A DNA stretch of 19,882 bases from Anaerococcus sp. (GTDB lineage Bacteria; Bacillota; Clostridia; Tissierellales; Peptoniphilaceae): assembly GCF_030825785.1 (NCBI RefSeq), contig NZ_JAPJPG010000030.1, forward strand, positions 1-19,882, read 5' to 3'. Each line of letters starts with the position of its first letter. The stretch's first letter is position 1. The notes beneath the pieces were generated by a model that saw only the letters and a program-made list of their open reading frames with translations, ran no database searches and was not told the DNA's origin. The position numbers and the translations under genes were made by a program. Positions 6,528 to 14,991 of this stretch are shown here, piece after piece.

Positions 6528-7211
6528 ATGAGAGAAGCATTTAAAAAAGCATTCCCATACACTATCCCTGTTATAGTAGGCTATATCTTCCTTGGTCTTA
6601 CCTTTGGAATCATGGTTAGTCAAGCAGGATTTTCTGCAATCCTCGCTCCTATTATATCACTTACGGTGTATGCTGGAAGTATGCAATTTGTATTGTTACC
6701 CTTGCTCAAAACCGACATTACCGTTCTTGCTATAACCATCCTTACTATTTCAGTAAATATCAGGATGATATTTTATGGTTTGTCTCTACTAAAAGAATTC
6801 AAGACTTCGAGATCGAAGTTCCTATTAATCCTGACCCTATCAGATGAATCCTTCGCCCTAGATACTTCAATAAAGCCACCTGAGGGAGTAGATCGTGGGG
6901 ACTTTTATCTCGCGATAGGTATCATCAACTACCTAATCTGGGCCCTAGCTTCCTATGCGGGAGCCCTTTTGGGAAATATGATTAGCTTTAACACGACGGG
7001 CTTGGACTTTGTTCTAACAGCGCTTTTCCTAGTGCTTTTGGTAGAACAGTTCAATGCTACGAGAAACCACAGGCCTTTGATGATAGGGCTAGCTATGTCA
7101 ATTATAGCTCTCTTAATCTTTGGTAAGGATAAGTTTATGATACCTGCCCTATTATTAATAGTAATGAGTCTGTTTGCTGTAAGAGGAAAGGTGGAAGATT
7201 ATAATGAATAG
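6528..7211 (+). CDS. azlC: AzlC-type branched-chain amino acid exporter, large subunit
   Basis: A 227-residue membrane protein with several hydrophobic helices. Family features include the N-terminal PYTIPVIVGYIFLGLTFG segment, the YAGSMQFV stretch and VNIRMIFYGLSLL, all typical of AzlC. AzlC and AzlD together export branched-chain amino acids (known for Bacillus azaleucine resistance) or related compounds. The start is set by a consensus ribosome site 8 nt upstream. The gene overlaps azlD by 8 bp, so the two are translationally coupled. Confidence 0.92.
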   Translation: MREAFKKAFPYTIPVIVGYIFLGLTFGIMVSQAGFSAILAPIISLTVYAGSMQFVLLPLLKTDITVLAITILTISVNIRMIFYGLSLLKEFKTSRSKFLLILTLSDESFALDTSIKPPEGVDRGDFYLAIGIINYLIWALASYAGALLGNMISFNTTGLDFVLTALFLVLLVEQFNATRNHRPLMIGLAMSIIALLIFGKDKFMIPALLLIVMSLFAVRGKVEDYNE

Positions 7212-7524
7212 AATGATTATGATAATAGCAGCCTCTGCCATTACAACCTTTATGATAAGGTCCGTTCCCTTTGTGTTTTTTAGCAAGAGAAAGCTACCTG
7301 ATCTAGTAAAGTACTACGGTAGATACCTCCCCTTCGCCCTAATGCCTTTGCTAGTTGTCTTTGCCCTAAGAAACATCGACATCAGCCATTATCCATATGG
7401 ACTTGCTGAACTTATTGCGTCAGCTGTCGTGATTTTCTTACACTTTAGGTTCAAGAAGCTCTTCTTATCTATATCTGTAGGAACCATTCTCTACATGTTT
7501 TTAATTCAAATAGTATTCGTCTAG
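7204..7524 (+). CDS. azlD: AzlD-type branched-chain amino acid exporter, small subunit
   Basis: A 106-residue membrane protein with about four helices. The opening helix followed by FMIRSVPFVFF and YYGRYLPFALMPLLVV is the AzlD family signature, and the length is normal. It overlaps the end of azlC by 8 bp and acts with it as a two-component exporter. The kinase-like gene begins only 52 bp downstream without a clear promoter, so co-transcription is likely. Confidence 0.92.
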   Translation: MNRMIMIIAASAITTFMIRSVPFVFFSKRKLPDLVKYYGRYLPFALMPLLVVFALRNIDISHYPYGLAELIASAVVIFLHFRFKKLFLSISVGTILYMFLIQIVFV

Positions 7525-7576
7525 TTTTGCGGTAAAGTAATAAATAATAAATAGAAAAGAATAGTTAGGAGCTAAT

Positions 7577-9316
7577 ATGAACAAAGAAATATCAATATCT
7601 AACAACAAAGCCATTATGAACTTTTCCAAGGCCTTCTTCAACAATACTGACGATCTTCTAAGAAGTGATGGCTTCTACGAAGTTCTAAGGTCCTTTGTCA
7701 AATTCCACAAGGACAATCACACAAGAATCTACACCTATCTAGAGAAATTCTTTAGGGCAAGTGATATAGACCAGCTTTCAAATGAGCTTAGGGATATAAC
7801 AAAAATACTTACAGTAATGAGTATAGATGAGATTAGCGAGAAGATCAACAAGTACCACGACCTCAACAAGGAGCGTGACGCCCTAATAAGAATTGTCGAA
7901 GACATGTACGATTATTGGAGAAAAATCGAAAGATACTCCATCATCGAGAAAAACGCCGACAAGGAAGGACTTGAAGTAGAAAACTTCCTCGGTTCAAATA
8001 TCAGGTTTAAGGACATGATCCTAGAAATCTACAGGAAAGTCGAAGTATCAATCACAGGAGTTAACCCAAAGGTCTTTAGGCAAGTACCAGCAGGAGCCAA
8101 CTCCTCTGTTATAGTAAGAAAATCTAAAATCAACTATCCAGAATACCTAAAATGGCTCAACAAGATACCATTTATAACAAAAGTAATGATCGAGACTCCT
8201 TACATAACCTACACCAAATCCAACAAGCGTGACGGTTTCTTCAAGGAAGTCTTCGACAATCCAGTTGAAAATATCGAAATAGACACAGAAGAATATCTCT
8301 GCTATCCAGCAAAGATTGCCGACAACCTAATCTATGTCTACTTTCACCAAGACTACATCACCCACGGCATATCTGCCTCAAACTTATTCGAGTTATGTGA
8401 TGAAGAAGAAGCCATTAATACCAAACCTGATGGAATATATATATTTGGAGTAAAGGACGAAAGAGACCTAGATATCTTCTATGAAGATAAGGAAAACGAC
8501 CTATTCATAGGCTACTGTAACTTCTGTGACAAGAAGGACTACTTCGGATACCTCAAAAAAATGTGCCTAACCCTAAACAACATCATCTCCATGAAAAGGG
8601 GCTTCCTCCCAATCCACGGAGCAGGAGTTAATGTAGTCTTACAAAACGGCAAGAGTGCAAACATTGTAATCTTGGGAGATTCTGGAGCAGGCAAGAGCGA
8701 ATCAATAGAAGCCTTTAGGTCCCTTGCCAAGGAATATATCCGTGACATGACTGTAATCTTTGACGATATGGGCTCTTTCAGACTAAATGGCAACGAAGTT
8801 CTCGCCTATGGAACAGAAATCGGAGCCTTCGTAAGGCTCGACGACCTAGATTCAGGCTATGCCTTTAAGCAAATAGATAGGTCCATCTTTATGAATCCGG
8901 ATAAGGTAAACGCAAGGCTAATCATGCCAGTAGCAGACCATAAACAAATTATGGAAGGCTATCACGTAGACTTCTTCCTCTATGCCAACAACTATGACAA
9001 GCTAGAAGAAGGAGAAAAATCAATCAGCCTATTCGAAAATGAAGATGAAGCTATCAAAGTCTTCAAAGAAGGTGCAAGAATGGCCAAGGGAACAACAACA
9101 GAAGAAGGACTAGTCAAATCCTACTTCGCAAATCCATTCGGCCCTTACCAAAAACAAGAAATGTGCGATGAGCTAATCAAAGAATACTTCAATAAGCTTT
9201 TCGAAAACAAGATAAAAGTAGGAACAATAAGGACCCAACTTGCCATAGACAATATGGAAAGCGAAGGCCCAAAGAAATCCGCCAGAGAACTTTTTGATAT
9301 AATAAAATCTCTATAG
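7577..9316 (+). CDS. P-loop kinase-like protein related to PEP carboxykinase / HPr kinase
   Basis: A 579-residue cytosolic protein. The C-terminal half carries a Walker A loop GDSGAGKSES (367-376), preceded by PIHGAG (345-350). It is followed by VIFDDMGSF (394-401), like the kinase-2 motif of PEP carboxykinase, then by YGTEIGAFVRLDD (411-423) and, near the end, NPFGPYQKQE, also carboxykinase-like. The GDSGxGKSE form of the loop is the one found in HPr kinase/phosphorylase rather than classical carboxykinase. The first 330 residues are charged, partly helical and match no family I know. It sits in an apparent operon with azlCD and ends at a terminator. It could be a protein kinase, a carboxykinase or a degenerate nucleotide-binding sensor; the substrate is unknown. 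Confidence 0.75.
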   Translation: MNKEISISNNKAIMNFSKAFFNNTDDLLRSDGFYEVLRSFVKFHKDNHTRIYTYLEKFFRASDIDQLSNELRDITKILTVMSIDEISEKINKYHDLNKERDALIRIVEDMYDYWRKIERYSIIEKNADKEGLEVENFLGSNIRFKDMILEIYRKVEVSITGVNPKVFRQVPAGANSSVIVRKSKINYPEYLKWLNKIPFITKVMIETPYITYTKSNKRDGFFKEVFDNPVENIEIDTEEYLCYPAKIADNLIYVYFHQDYITHGISASNLFELCDEEEAINTKPDGIYIFGVKDERDLDIFYEDKENDLFIGYCNFCDKKDYFGYLKKMCLTLNNIISMKRGFLPIHGAGVNVVLQNGKSANIVILGDSGAGKSESIEAFRSLAKEYIRDMTVIFDDMGSFRLNGNEVLAYGTEIGAFVRLDDLDSGYAFKQIDRSIFMNPDKVNARLIMPVADHKQIMEGYHVDFFLYANNYDKLEEGEKSISLFENEDEAIKVFKEGARMAKGTTTEEGLVKSYFANPFGPYQKQEMCDELIKEYFNKLFENKIKVGTIRTQLAIDNMESEGPKKSARELFDIIKSL

Positions 9317-9320
9317 AAAT

Positions 9321-9360
9321 AAACTCCCCTAGCCAGTAAGAAATATGGTTGGGGGAGTTT
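9321..9360 (+). terminator. Terminator after the azlCD-kinase operon
   Basis: A 14-bp stem AAACTCCCCTAGCC / GGTTGGGGGAGTTT, with two G-U pairs and a 12-nt loop, lies 5 nt after the stop codon. The trailing T tract is short (TTTATT), and the stem starts in AAA, so it may also work weakly on the other strand. Confidence 0.8.
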
Positions 9361-9506
9361 ATTGTCTTCGTAAATAATATAAATATAGGATTTGTAGCTA
9401 TGGTATAAGCGCACGCCTATAAAACAGATGATAAGCATCATCACTATTTCCCCATCCTTATATCGAGACAAAGGAAGTGAAGTCGATTTTCATCTATTCC
9501 CTTATG

Positions 9507-9673
9507 TCGAGCGGAGCGAATGCGGAGTCGAGACATCTCCAAGGGATCCCTCCACTTCGGTCGACGGTAGCTTGCGGGCTCAGGTCCAATGACCTTCACC
9601 TCGCCAAGCCTCGATTAAGGTCTGCCATCAGCTCACTATGTTCGCTGTGGCCAGAACCATTAGGGATAAGGGG
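9507..9673. repeat. GC-rich interspersed repeat mosaic, copy B
   Basis: A 58-bp core (9507-9564, TCGAGCGGAGCG to CACTTCGGTCGA) is followed by CGGTAG, a variable hairpin AGGTC-caat-GACCT (9582-9595), AAGCCTCGATT and the 53-bp block 9621-9673. The parts are in the same order as copy A but the core is reversed. The internal chain of small hairpins present in copy A is absent here. Confidence 0.8.
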
Positions 9674-9729
9674 TAAAGATATTTCGAGATAAGGGATAGA
9701 AAAAGTCAAAATCCCACTATCCCCTTATG

Positions 9730-9786
9730 TCGAGCGGAGCTAAGCGTAGTCGAGACATCTCAAGAGATCCCTCCACTTCGATCTGG
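9730..9786. repeat. GC-rich repeat core, copy C (diverged)
   Basis: Same orientation as copy B, beginning TCGAGCGGAGC after CCCCTTATG and running through GAGACATCTCAAGAGATCC and CTCCACTTCG. The right TCGA is lost (CTTCGATCTGG). It is followed by an ATTAGGGG-like remnant rather than the full 53-bp block. Confidence 0.7.
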
Positions 9787-10035
9787 ATTAGGGGTGTGGG
9801 TCGATCGGGATAAGGGTTAAAAAAGTCGGGATTCCTTGTTGCCACGTCGACAGAGCTTCTACGAGGAAGCGACGAGAGGTCTACAGAACCTTGGGACATG
9901 TACGGTGGGGGTTTCTTTAGATAATTATTCTCGTAAATAACTTAAACTTAAAAATCCACATGTCATCACAGACTGTGTATCTCTCACATTGTCCTCCACT
10001 AGCCGGACGGGCTTTTTTCGAGATGGCGTAGTGGA

Positions 10036-10138
10036 GATGTCTTAAGAGATCCCTCCACTTCGGTCGGTATAAGGGAAAGGTAGGGTGTCTCAACACCCCT
10101 TATCTCGAGCGGAGCGAAGCGGAGTCGAGAGATCTCTG
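10036..10138. repeat. Two partial GC-rich repeat cores (copies D and E)
   Basis: Copy D (10036-10066) keeps only the right half of the core (AGATGTCTTAAGAGATCC and CTCCACTTCGGTCG). Copy E (10105-10138) keeps only the left half (TCGAGCGGAGCGAAGCGG followed by AGTCGAGAGATCTC). Together they look like one core split by about 40 bp that contains the ATAAGGG / CCTTAT boundary motif. Confidence 0.7.
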
Positions 10139-10162
10139 GTATTTATAAATAACATACAAAAA

Positions 10163-10222
10163 AGGGCTCCTGCTTTCTAATATCTCTCCCTTGTGGGGAT
10201 TTATTAGTTTGCAAGAGTCCTT
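10163..10222 (-). terminator. Terminator of the large activase gene, long imperfect palindrome
   Basis: About 28 bp on each side of a 4-nt loop (AAGGGCTCCTGC...CTAATA...CCC / GGGG...TATTAG...GCAAGAGTCCTT) form a long imperfect stem. Read on the minus strand the stem runs straight into TTTTTT. It lies about 45 bp past the activase stop codon. The stem is far longer than most terminators. Confidence 0.75.
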
Positions 10223-10267
10223 CTCTTTATTAATAATTATTTATTTTAAATCAAGCCTAGACTTTTC

Positions 10268-13200
10268 CTAGATACTAGTCTTTGCTTCTTCTTTTTCTTT
10301 TAGTTTCTCCCTAGCGGAGCTCATCATTAGTTTTACTCTGTTTACCTGGTTGACTTCGCTTGCGCCTGGGTCGTAGTCTATAGCTACTATGTTTGCTTCT
10401 TCATAGACTGATCTGATTTTTTTCATAACGCCCTTACCTGTGATGTGGTTTGGCAAGCAGCCGAATGGTTGGATGACTACTATATTTGGGGCGCCTTGTT
10501 TGATTAGCTCTACCATCTCACCTGCTAGAAGCCAGCCTTCACCTGCTTGGTTACCCAGGCTTGTTACGTCCTTGGCATAATCTGCAATTTGATCTATATA
10601 GCAAGGTTCTTCGAAGTGTTTGCTCTCTCTTAGGGCCTCTCTTACGACTTTTCTGTATTTTTCTACAAGGCTTATGCCCATTTTACCTAGCCACGCACTT
10701 TTCTTATCCTTGCCGTAAAGGTCTGCCTTGATTTCGGTATTTTTCATACAATACATGAGAAAGTCTGTTAGGTCTGGAAGGATTACCTCTGCCCCTTCTT
10801 TTTCTAGGATATCTTGGAGGTGGTTGTTAGCTTCTGGGAGGAATTTGACTAGGATTTCTCCTACAATTCCTGCCTTTGGCAACACTAGGTCTTTTCTTTC
10901 GATATTGTCAAAGTCCTCGACTATTTCCTTCACCATCTTCTTATAGTTCTTTCCGGTCATCTTTGGAGCAATTTGCTTACATTTTATGATCCAAGCTTCC
11001 TTTAGGCTATTGGTCTCGCCCTTATTTACTTCGTAAGGTCTTGTGGCATTAGATACTCTGTTGATTAAGTCTCCTAGTAGGATTGACCTCATTAGTTTTT
11101 TGAGAAGTGGTATAGATGAGGCTTTCTTTAGGTCAAAGCCTGCGTTAGTTTCTATTCCTTGGGCGGAGAGGGCAATTACAGGAATATCATCAAGGCCTGC
11201 ATCCTTTAGACCCTTTCTGATGTAGCCTACATAGTTGCTTGCCCTGCAAGCTCCTCCTGTTTGGGTCATAAGAAGGGCAATCTTATCTGTATCGTAGCGG
11301 CCTGATTTTACAGCTTCTAAGAGCTGGCCTACTACTGTGATTGATGGATAGCAGGAGTCGTTATTTACGTATTTAAGTCCCGTATCTATTACGTCACTAT
11401 TGATATCATCTAGGAATTCTATGTTTAGATCATATTCGTGGAAGACTGGTTCCATTATAGCGAAGTGCTCTCTTGCCATTTGTGGGGCAAGGATGGTGTA
11501 GCCTTCTTTTACCATTTTCTTGGTGAATTCTGGACTTTCGTAATCGAGCTTATCCATGTCTCCTTTAAGCTCGTTTCCTTCGATTCTCTTTTGGTTTAGG
11601 GCTTCTAAGAGAGATCTAATTCTTATCTTAACAGCACCGAGGTTACTTACCTCATCTATCTTGATTAGGGTGTAGATCTTGCCGTTGGCCTTTAGGATAT
11701 CAGCTACTTGATCGCTTGTTACTGCATCCAGTCCGCAACCGAAGGAGTTAAGTTGAATTAGCTCGAGATTGTCGGTTTGTCCTACATATTGAGCAGCCCT
11801 ATAGAGTCTTGCGTGGTAGGACCATTGATCAAGAACTCTAAGATCATAGGAAAGGTCCGGTGAATTGTAGGCTATGGCATCTTCTGAAAGGACTGGAATC
11901 TTCATTGATTCTATTAGTTCAGCAATACCGTGGTTTACTTCTGGATCTATATGATATGGCCTTCCTGCAAGTACTAGGGCATTTAGATTTTTCTCACCAA
12001 CAAAATCCAGAATTTCCTTGCCGCGTTTCTTGATTGCATCGTGGTAGTTTTGCATCTCTTTCCAAGCAAGGCTTACCGCATTTCTGATTTCTTTCTTGCC
12101 CAAAGTTTTACCTTCATAGCTATAGTCTTTAAATTCTTCGATAAGTCTATCAGCTATAATTTTCTCAGACTCAAATGAAAGGTAAGGGGCCATGTATCTA
12201 ATATTTTTTAAATCATCGACATTGTTTCTAATAAGGTCTGGATAGCCGCTTACTACCGGACAGTTCATCTGGTTTTTGGCGTTTTTGTATTGCTTGTATT
12301 CATAGAAGATTGCTGGATAGAAGATCGTATCTACATCCTTTTCGAGGAGATTTTCTATATGTCCGTGGACTAGCTTGGCTGGATAGCAGGCTGTCTCTGA
12401 GGAAATAGAAGATATGCCCTTCTCGTAAATTTCCCTCGAAGACCTATCAGATAAAACTATATCAAAGCCTAGGCTAGTAAAGAAAGTATGCCAGAAAGGA
12501 TAGTCTTCGTAGATGTTTAGGACTCTTGGAATTCCTATTTTTCCGAAGGTGTTTTTATCCTTCAAGGTCTTTCTATTAAATAACAAGTCGTACTTAAACT
12601 TGTACATATTGTAATCGGCGAAGCTGTGGCTTTCCTTAACTCCTGCTCCCCTTTCGCACCTGTTTCCAGTTATATATCTTGACCCATCTGGAAAGATATT
12701 AATAATTAGAGAACAATTGTTAGAGCATTTCCCGCATCTTGCATTCTTTTGCTCATAGGAAAAGGACTCAAGCTCGTCGATATCAGCAAGACTCGAATGA
12801 CCTGTGGACTTATCCATTGAGATTAGGGCCATACCCATAGCACCCATTAGACCGGCAATTTCTGGCCTCGTGGTATCTCTGCCTGTGATTTTCTCGAAGG
12901 CTCTTAGGATTGCATCTCCGTAGAAAGTTCCTCCTTGAACTACTAGATTTTCGCCAAGGCTTCTAGGATCTCTGACCTTGATTACCTTTTGGATGGCGTT
13001 TTTGATTACAGAATAGCAAAGTCCTGCCGCTATATCTTCGACTTCTGAGCCTTCCTTTTGGGCTTGTTTGACCTTGGAGTTCATAAATACAGTACATCTT
13101 GAACCAAGATCTGCAGGCTCCTTGGATAGGATAGCTCTCTGTTGGAAATCCTCTACACTCATGCCTACAGATGCGGCAAAGGTTGAAAGGAAGGACCCAC

Positions 13201-14542
13201 AACCTGATGAGCAAGCTTCGTTAAGCTGGATACTATCGATAATTCCGTCTTTGATATGCATTGCCTTCATATCTTGGCCACCAATATCTAGGATAAAGTC
13301 GACCTCAGGGTTGAAGAATTGGGCTGCCTTGTAGTGGGCAATAGTTTCAACTTCTCCATTATCTACGCGAAGGGCCTTCTTGATGAAGTCTTCTCCGTAA
13401 CCACAAATTCCGCTTGAAGCGATGTAGGCCTTAGGATTTTTCTTGATATAGCCTTCCTTAAGCATAGAAATTACAACTTCAAGAGGCTTACCCAAATTCA
13501 TCCTATAATCTTCTAGGAGGATTTTCTTATCTTCGCTTAGCCAAACCATCTTGCTAGTAGTAGAGCCCGCATCGATTCCTACGAATATTGGGCCTTCGTA
13601 GTCGTGAATATCCTTGTAGGCAACCTGACCTGTCGCGTGTCTTTTCTTAAATTCTTTGTATTCTTCTTCCGACTCAAACAAAGGCTCGAGTCTTTTTGTC
13701 ATTTCAAGATTTTCTGGAACCTCACCATCGAGCCTTTCAATTAAAGTCCTATAAGGAATAAATTCCTTAGAATCTGCTGATAAGAGTGCGGCTCCAAGAG
13801 CTACGTAGATTTCGGCATTTTCTGGGATGGTGAAGGTATTTTCCTCTTCTCCAAGAGTTTCTACAAATCTATCCCTCAAAGATGAGAGGAAGTGGAGAGG
13901 CCCTCCGAGGAAGGTAATATTACCCTCTATTGGTCTACCGCAAGCTAAGTTTGAAATAGTTTGGTTAACTACTGATTGAAATACAGAAATCGCTATATCT
14001 TCCCTGCTAGCTCCCTCGTTCATCAAGGCTTGGATATCAGTTTTGGCAAAAACTCCGCACCTAGAAGCAATCGGGTAGACCTTCTTGTAAGACTTCGAAA
14101 GCTCGTTAAGACCAGTTGCATCAGTATCTAGGAGGGAGGCCATCTGATCTATAAAAGCTCCCGTACCTCCTGCACAGATCGAATTCATCCTCTGCTCGAC
14201 AGATCCCTTAAGATATGTAATCTTAGAATCCTCTCCCCCTAGCTCGATTAGGACGTCTGTTTCTGGAATATATTCTCTGATAGCCCTAGTTTCTGCTATA
14301 ACTTCTTGAACGAAATCAATACCCAAATAATCTTCCAAAAACATACCACCAGAGCCTGTAACATTGACAGTTACTTCATCATCCTTGAAGCGATCAAAGG
14401 CCTCCAGAAGAACATTCCTTACAGTCTCCTTCACATCTGACTTATGTCTAACATAGACAGAGTGTAATATATTGAAATTTGTATCGGTAATTACAAGCTT
14501 GACTGTAGTAGAACCTACATCAAGTCCCATGTGTAATTTCAT
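10268..14542 (-). CDS. Large 2-hydroxyacyl-CoA dehydratase activase / dehydratase-like fusion protein
   Basis: A 1424-residue cytosolic protein with two consecutive ASKHA-type ATPase activase domains. Domain 1 spans about 2-260, with GLDVGSTTVK, C123 in CAGGTGAF and C162 in RCGVFAKTD, matching the cysteines that hold the bridging [4Fe-4S] cluster in HgdC-type activators. Domain 2 spans about 320-575, with GIDAGSTTSK, C444/C448 in CSSGCGSF and C483 in RCTVFMNSK. A four-cysteine patch follows (C603, C606, C610, C629). The rest resembles DUF2229 and the HgdB-like dehydratase subunit (NDSCYPSITVVGQL, TQTGGACRASNY). Proteins of this size and order are widespread in anaerobes and are annotated as acyl-CoA dehydratase activases, but their substrate is not established. 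No separate dehydratase subunits are adjacent. It is a single-gene unit with its own promoter and terminator. Confidence 0.88.
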   Translation of the reverse strand: MKLHMGLDVGSTTVKLVITDTNFNILHSVYVRHKSDVKETVRNVLLEAFDRFKDDEVTVNVTGSGGMFLEDYLGIDFVQEVIAETRAIREYIPETDVLIELGGEDSKITYLKGSVEQRMNSICAGGTGAFIDQMASLLDTDATGLNELSKSYKKVYPIASRCGVFAKTDIQALMNEGASREDIAISVFQSVVNQTISNLACGRPIEGNITFLGGPLHFLSSLRDRFVETLGEEENTFTIPENAEIYVALGAALLSADSKEFIPYRTLIERLDGEVPENLEMTKRLEPLFESEEEYKEFKKRHATGQVAYKDIHDYEGPIFVGIDAGSTTSKMVWLSEDKKILLEDYRMNLGKPLEVVISMLKEGYIKKNPKAYIASSGICGYGEDFIKKALRVDNGEVETIAHYKAAQFFNPEVDFILDIGGQDMKAMHIKDGIIDSIQLNEACSSGCGSFLSTFAASVGMSVEDFQQRAILSKEPADLGSRCTVFMNSKVKQAQKEGSEVEDIAAGLCYSVIKNAIQKVIKVRDPRSLGENLVVQGGTFYGDAILRAFEKITGRDTTRPEIAGLMGAMGMALISMDKSTGHSSLADIDELESFSYEQKNARCGKCSNNCSLIINIFPDGSRYITGNRCERGAGVKESHSFADYNMYKFKYDLLFNRKTLKDKNTFGKIGIPRVLNIYEDYPFWHTFFTSLGFDIVLSDRSSREIYEKGISSISSETACYPAKLVHGHIENLLEKDVDTIFYPAIFYEYKQYKNAKNQMNCPVVSGYPDLIRNNVDDLKNIRYMAPYLSFESEKIIADRLIEEFKDYSYEGKTLGKKEIRNAVSLAWKEMQNYHDAIKKRGKEILDFVGEKNLNALVLAGRPYHIDPEVNHGIAELIESMKIPVLSEDAIAYNSPDLSYDLRVLDQWSYHARLYRAAQYVGQTDNLELIQLNSFGCGLDAVTSDQVADILKANGKIYTLIKIDEVSNLGAVKIRIRSLLEALNQKRIEGNELKGDMDKLDYESPEFTKKMVKEGYTILAPQMAREHFAIMEPVFHEYDLNIEFLDDINSDVIDTGLKYVNNDSCYPSITVVGQLLEAVKSGRYDTDKIALLMTQTGGACRASNYVGYIRKGLKDAGLDDIPVIALSAQGIETNAGFDLKKASSIPLLKKLMRSILLGDLINRVSNATRPYEVNKGETNSLKEAWIIKCKQIAPKMTGKNYKKMVKEIVEDFDNIERKDLVLPKAGIVGEILVKFLPEANNHLQDILEKEGAEVILPDLTDFLMYCMKNTEIKADLYGKDKKSAWLGKMGISLVEKYRKVVREALRESKHFEEPCYIDQIADYAKDVTSLGNQAGEGWLLAGEMVELIKQGAPNIVVIQPFGCLPNHITGKGVMKKIRSVYEEANIVAIDYDPGASEVNQVNRVKLMMSSAREKLKEKEEAKTSI

Positions 14543-14579
14543 AAAATCCCTTTCTATTATAAATAAGATATACTTATAT

Positions 14580-14607
14580 ATTATATATTAACTAATTTTC
14601 CTGTAAA
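14580..14607 (-). promoter_or_regulatory. Sigma-A promoter of the activase gene
   Basis: On the minus strand: -35 TTTACA (14602-14607, five of six consensus bases), a 16-bp spacer, and a perfect -10 TATAAT (14580-14585). It lies about 40 bp before the start codon, whose ribosome site is AAAGGGA. Confidence 0.65.
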
Positions 14608-14684
14608 TAATACAATAAGGAATTAAACAATCCGCTCAATCCCCTTATATCCTATTATACTACTAGAAATTAAAAACTATAATA

Positions 14685-14958
14685 TTTGGGGGAGATATTT
14701 TTTACTAAAATATCTTTTACTAAAAATATTTTTGATATAGTTTATTTGAACAATCAATTTATCATTATAATAAAGTTAATATCTTCGTTCTCTAGGGGAC
14801 AGCCTAAGGGGGCGGCAGCGCTCTAAGTGCCGCCCCCTTAGCTGTCTCCCTGAGGTTCGAAGGGTCCAACCCTGCTTTAAGAAATATTTTAGTATCTAGA
14901 TACATTTTTTCTAAAAATATTTAGTCTCAGATATTTAAATATAAATATCTCCACCAAA
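14685..14958. mobile_element. MITE-like palindromic element, 274 bp
   Basis: Terminal inverted repeats TTTGG(G/T)GGAGATATTT (14685-14700 and 14943-14958) match at 15 of 16 positions. Inverted similarity continues inward: both arms carry an AAAATATCT / AAATATCT segment followed by ACTAAA and ATATTTTT. Further in, CTTCGTTCTCTAGGGGACAG pairs imperfectly with the reverse of the GAGGTTCGAAG region. At the centre is a perfect 14-bp stem (14804-14817 with 14828-14841). The whole element is thus one long imperfect palindrome. There is no open reading frame, so if mobile it depends on a transposase elsewhere. It lies between the activase promoter and the pepD terminator, whose T tract it abuts. A second copy starts at 19727. 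Confidence 0.75.
14804..14841. repeat. Central GC-rich hairpin of the MITE-like element
   Basis: A perfect 14-bp stem CTAAGGGGGCGGCA / TGCCGCCCCCTTAG with a 10-nt loop GCGCTCTAAG. It is strikingly GC-rich inside AT-rich DNA. It is not followed by a T run on either strand, so it is not an ordinary terminator. Confidence 0.9.
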
Positions 14959-14982
14959 AAACTAGCCCCTAAGGGCCAGTTT
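14959..14982 (-). terminator. Terminator of the hemZ-pepD operon
   Basis: Stem AAACTAGCCC / GGGCCAGTTT (one mismatch) with a 4-nt loop, 9 nt past the pepD stop. Read on the minus strand it runs into TTTTTT, a canonical intrinsic terminator. The T run overlaps the end of the MITE-like element. Confidence 0.8.
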
Positions 14983-14991
14983 ATAGGAATT

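Larger units (their letters stand above)
9361..10162. other. Gene-free repeat mosaic between converging genes
   Basis: About 800 bp without a credible gene, between the ends of two convergent transcription units. It holds at least four whole or partial copies of the GC-rich repeat core (9507-9564, 9730-9786, 10036-10066, 10105-10138), the 53-bp block, and the recurring boundary motif CCTTAT-N-TCGA. A hairpin GCTTC...GAAGC lies at 9855-9870. Open frames of 60-108 codons here run through repeats and lack ribosome sites. Confidence 0.75.

Noticed and set aside
9477..9899. Open frames of 60-71 codons on both strands in the repeat region
   Set aside because: They are produced by the GC-rich repeat cores, are not preceded by ribosome sites and have atypical composition.
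10001..10018. Short stem AGCC...GGCT followed by six T, as a plus-strand terminator
   Set aside because: Only 4 bp pair and no plus-strand gene lies upstream without its own terminator.
14850..14875. GGTTCGAA resembling a tRNA T-loop
   Set aside because: No acceptor, D or anticodon stems can be built around it; it is part of the MITE palindrome.
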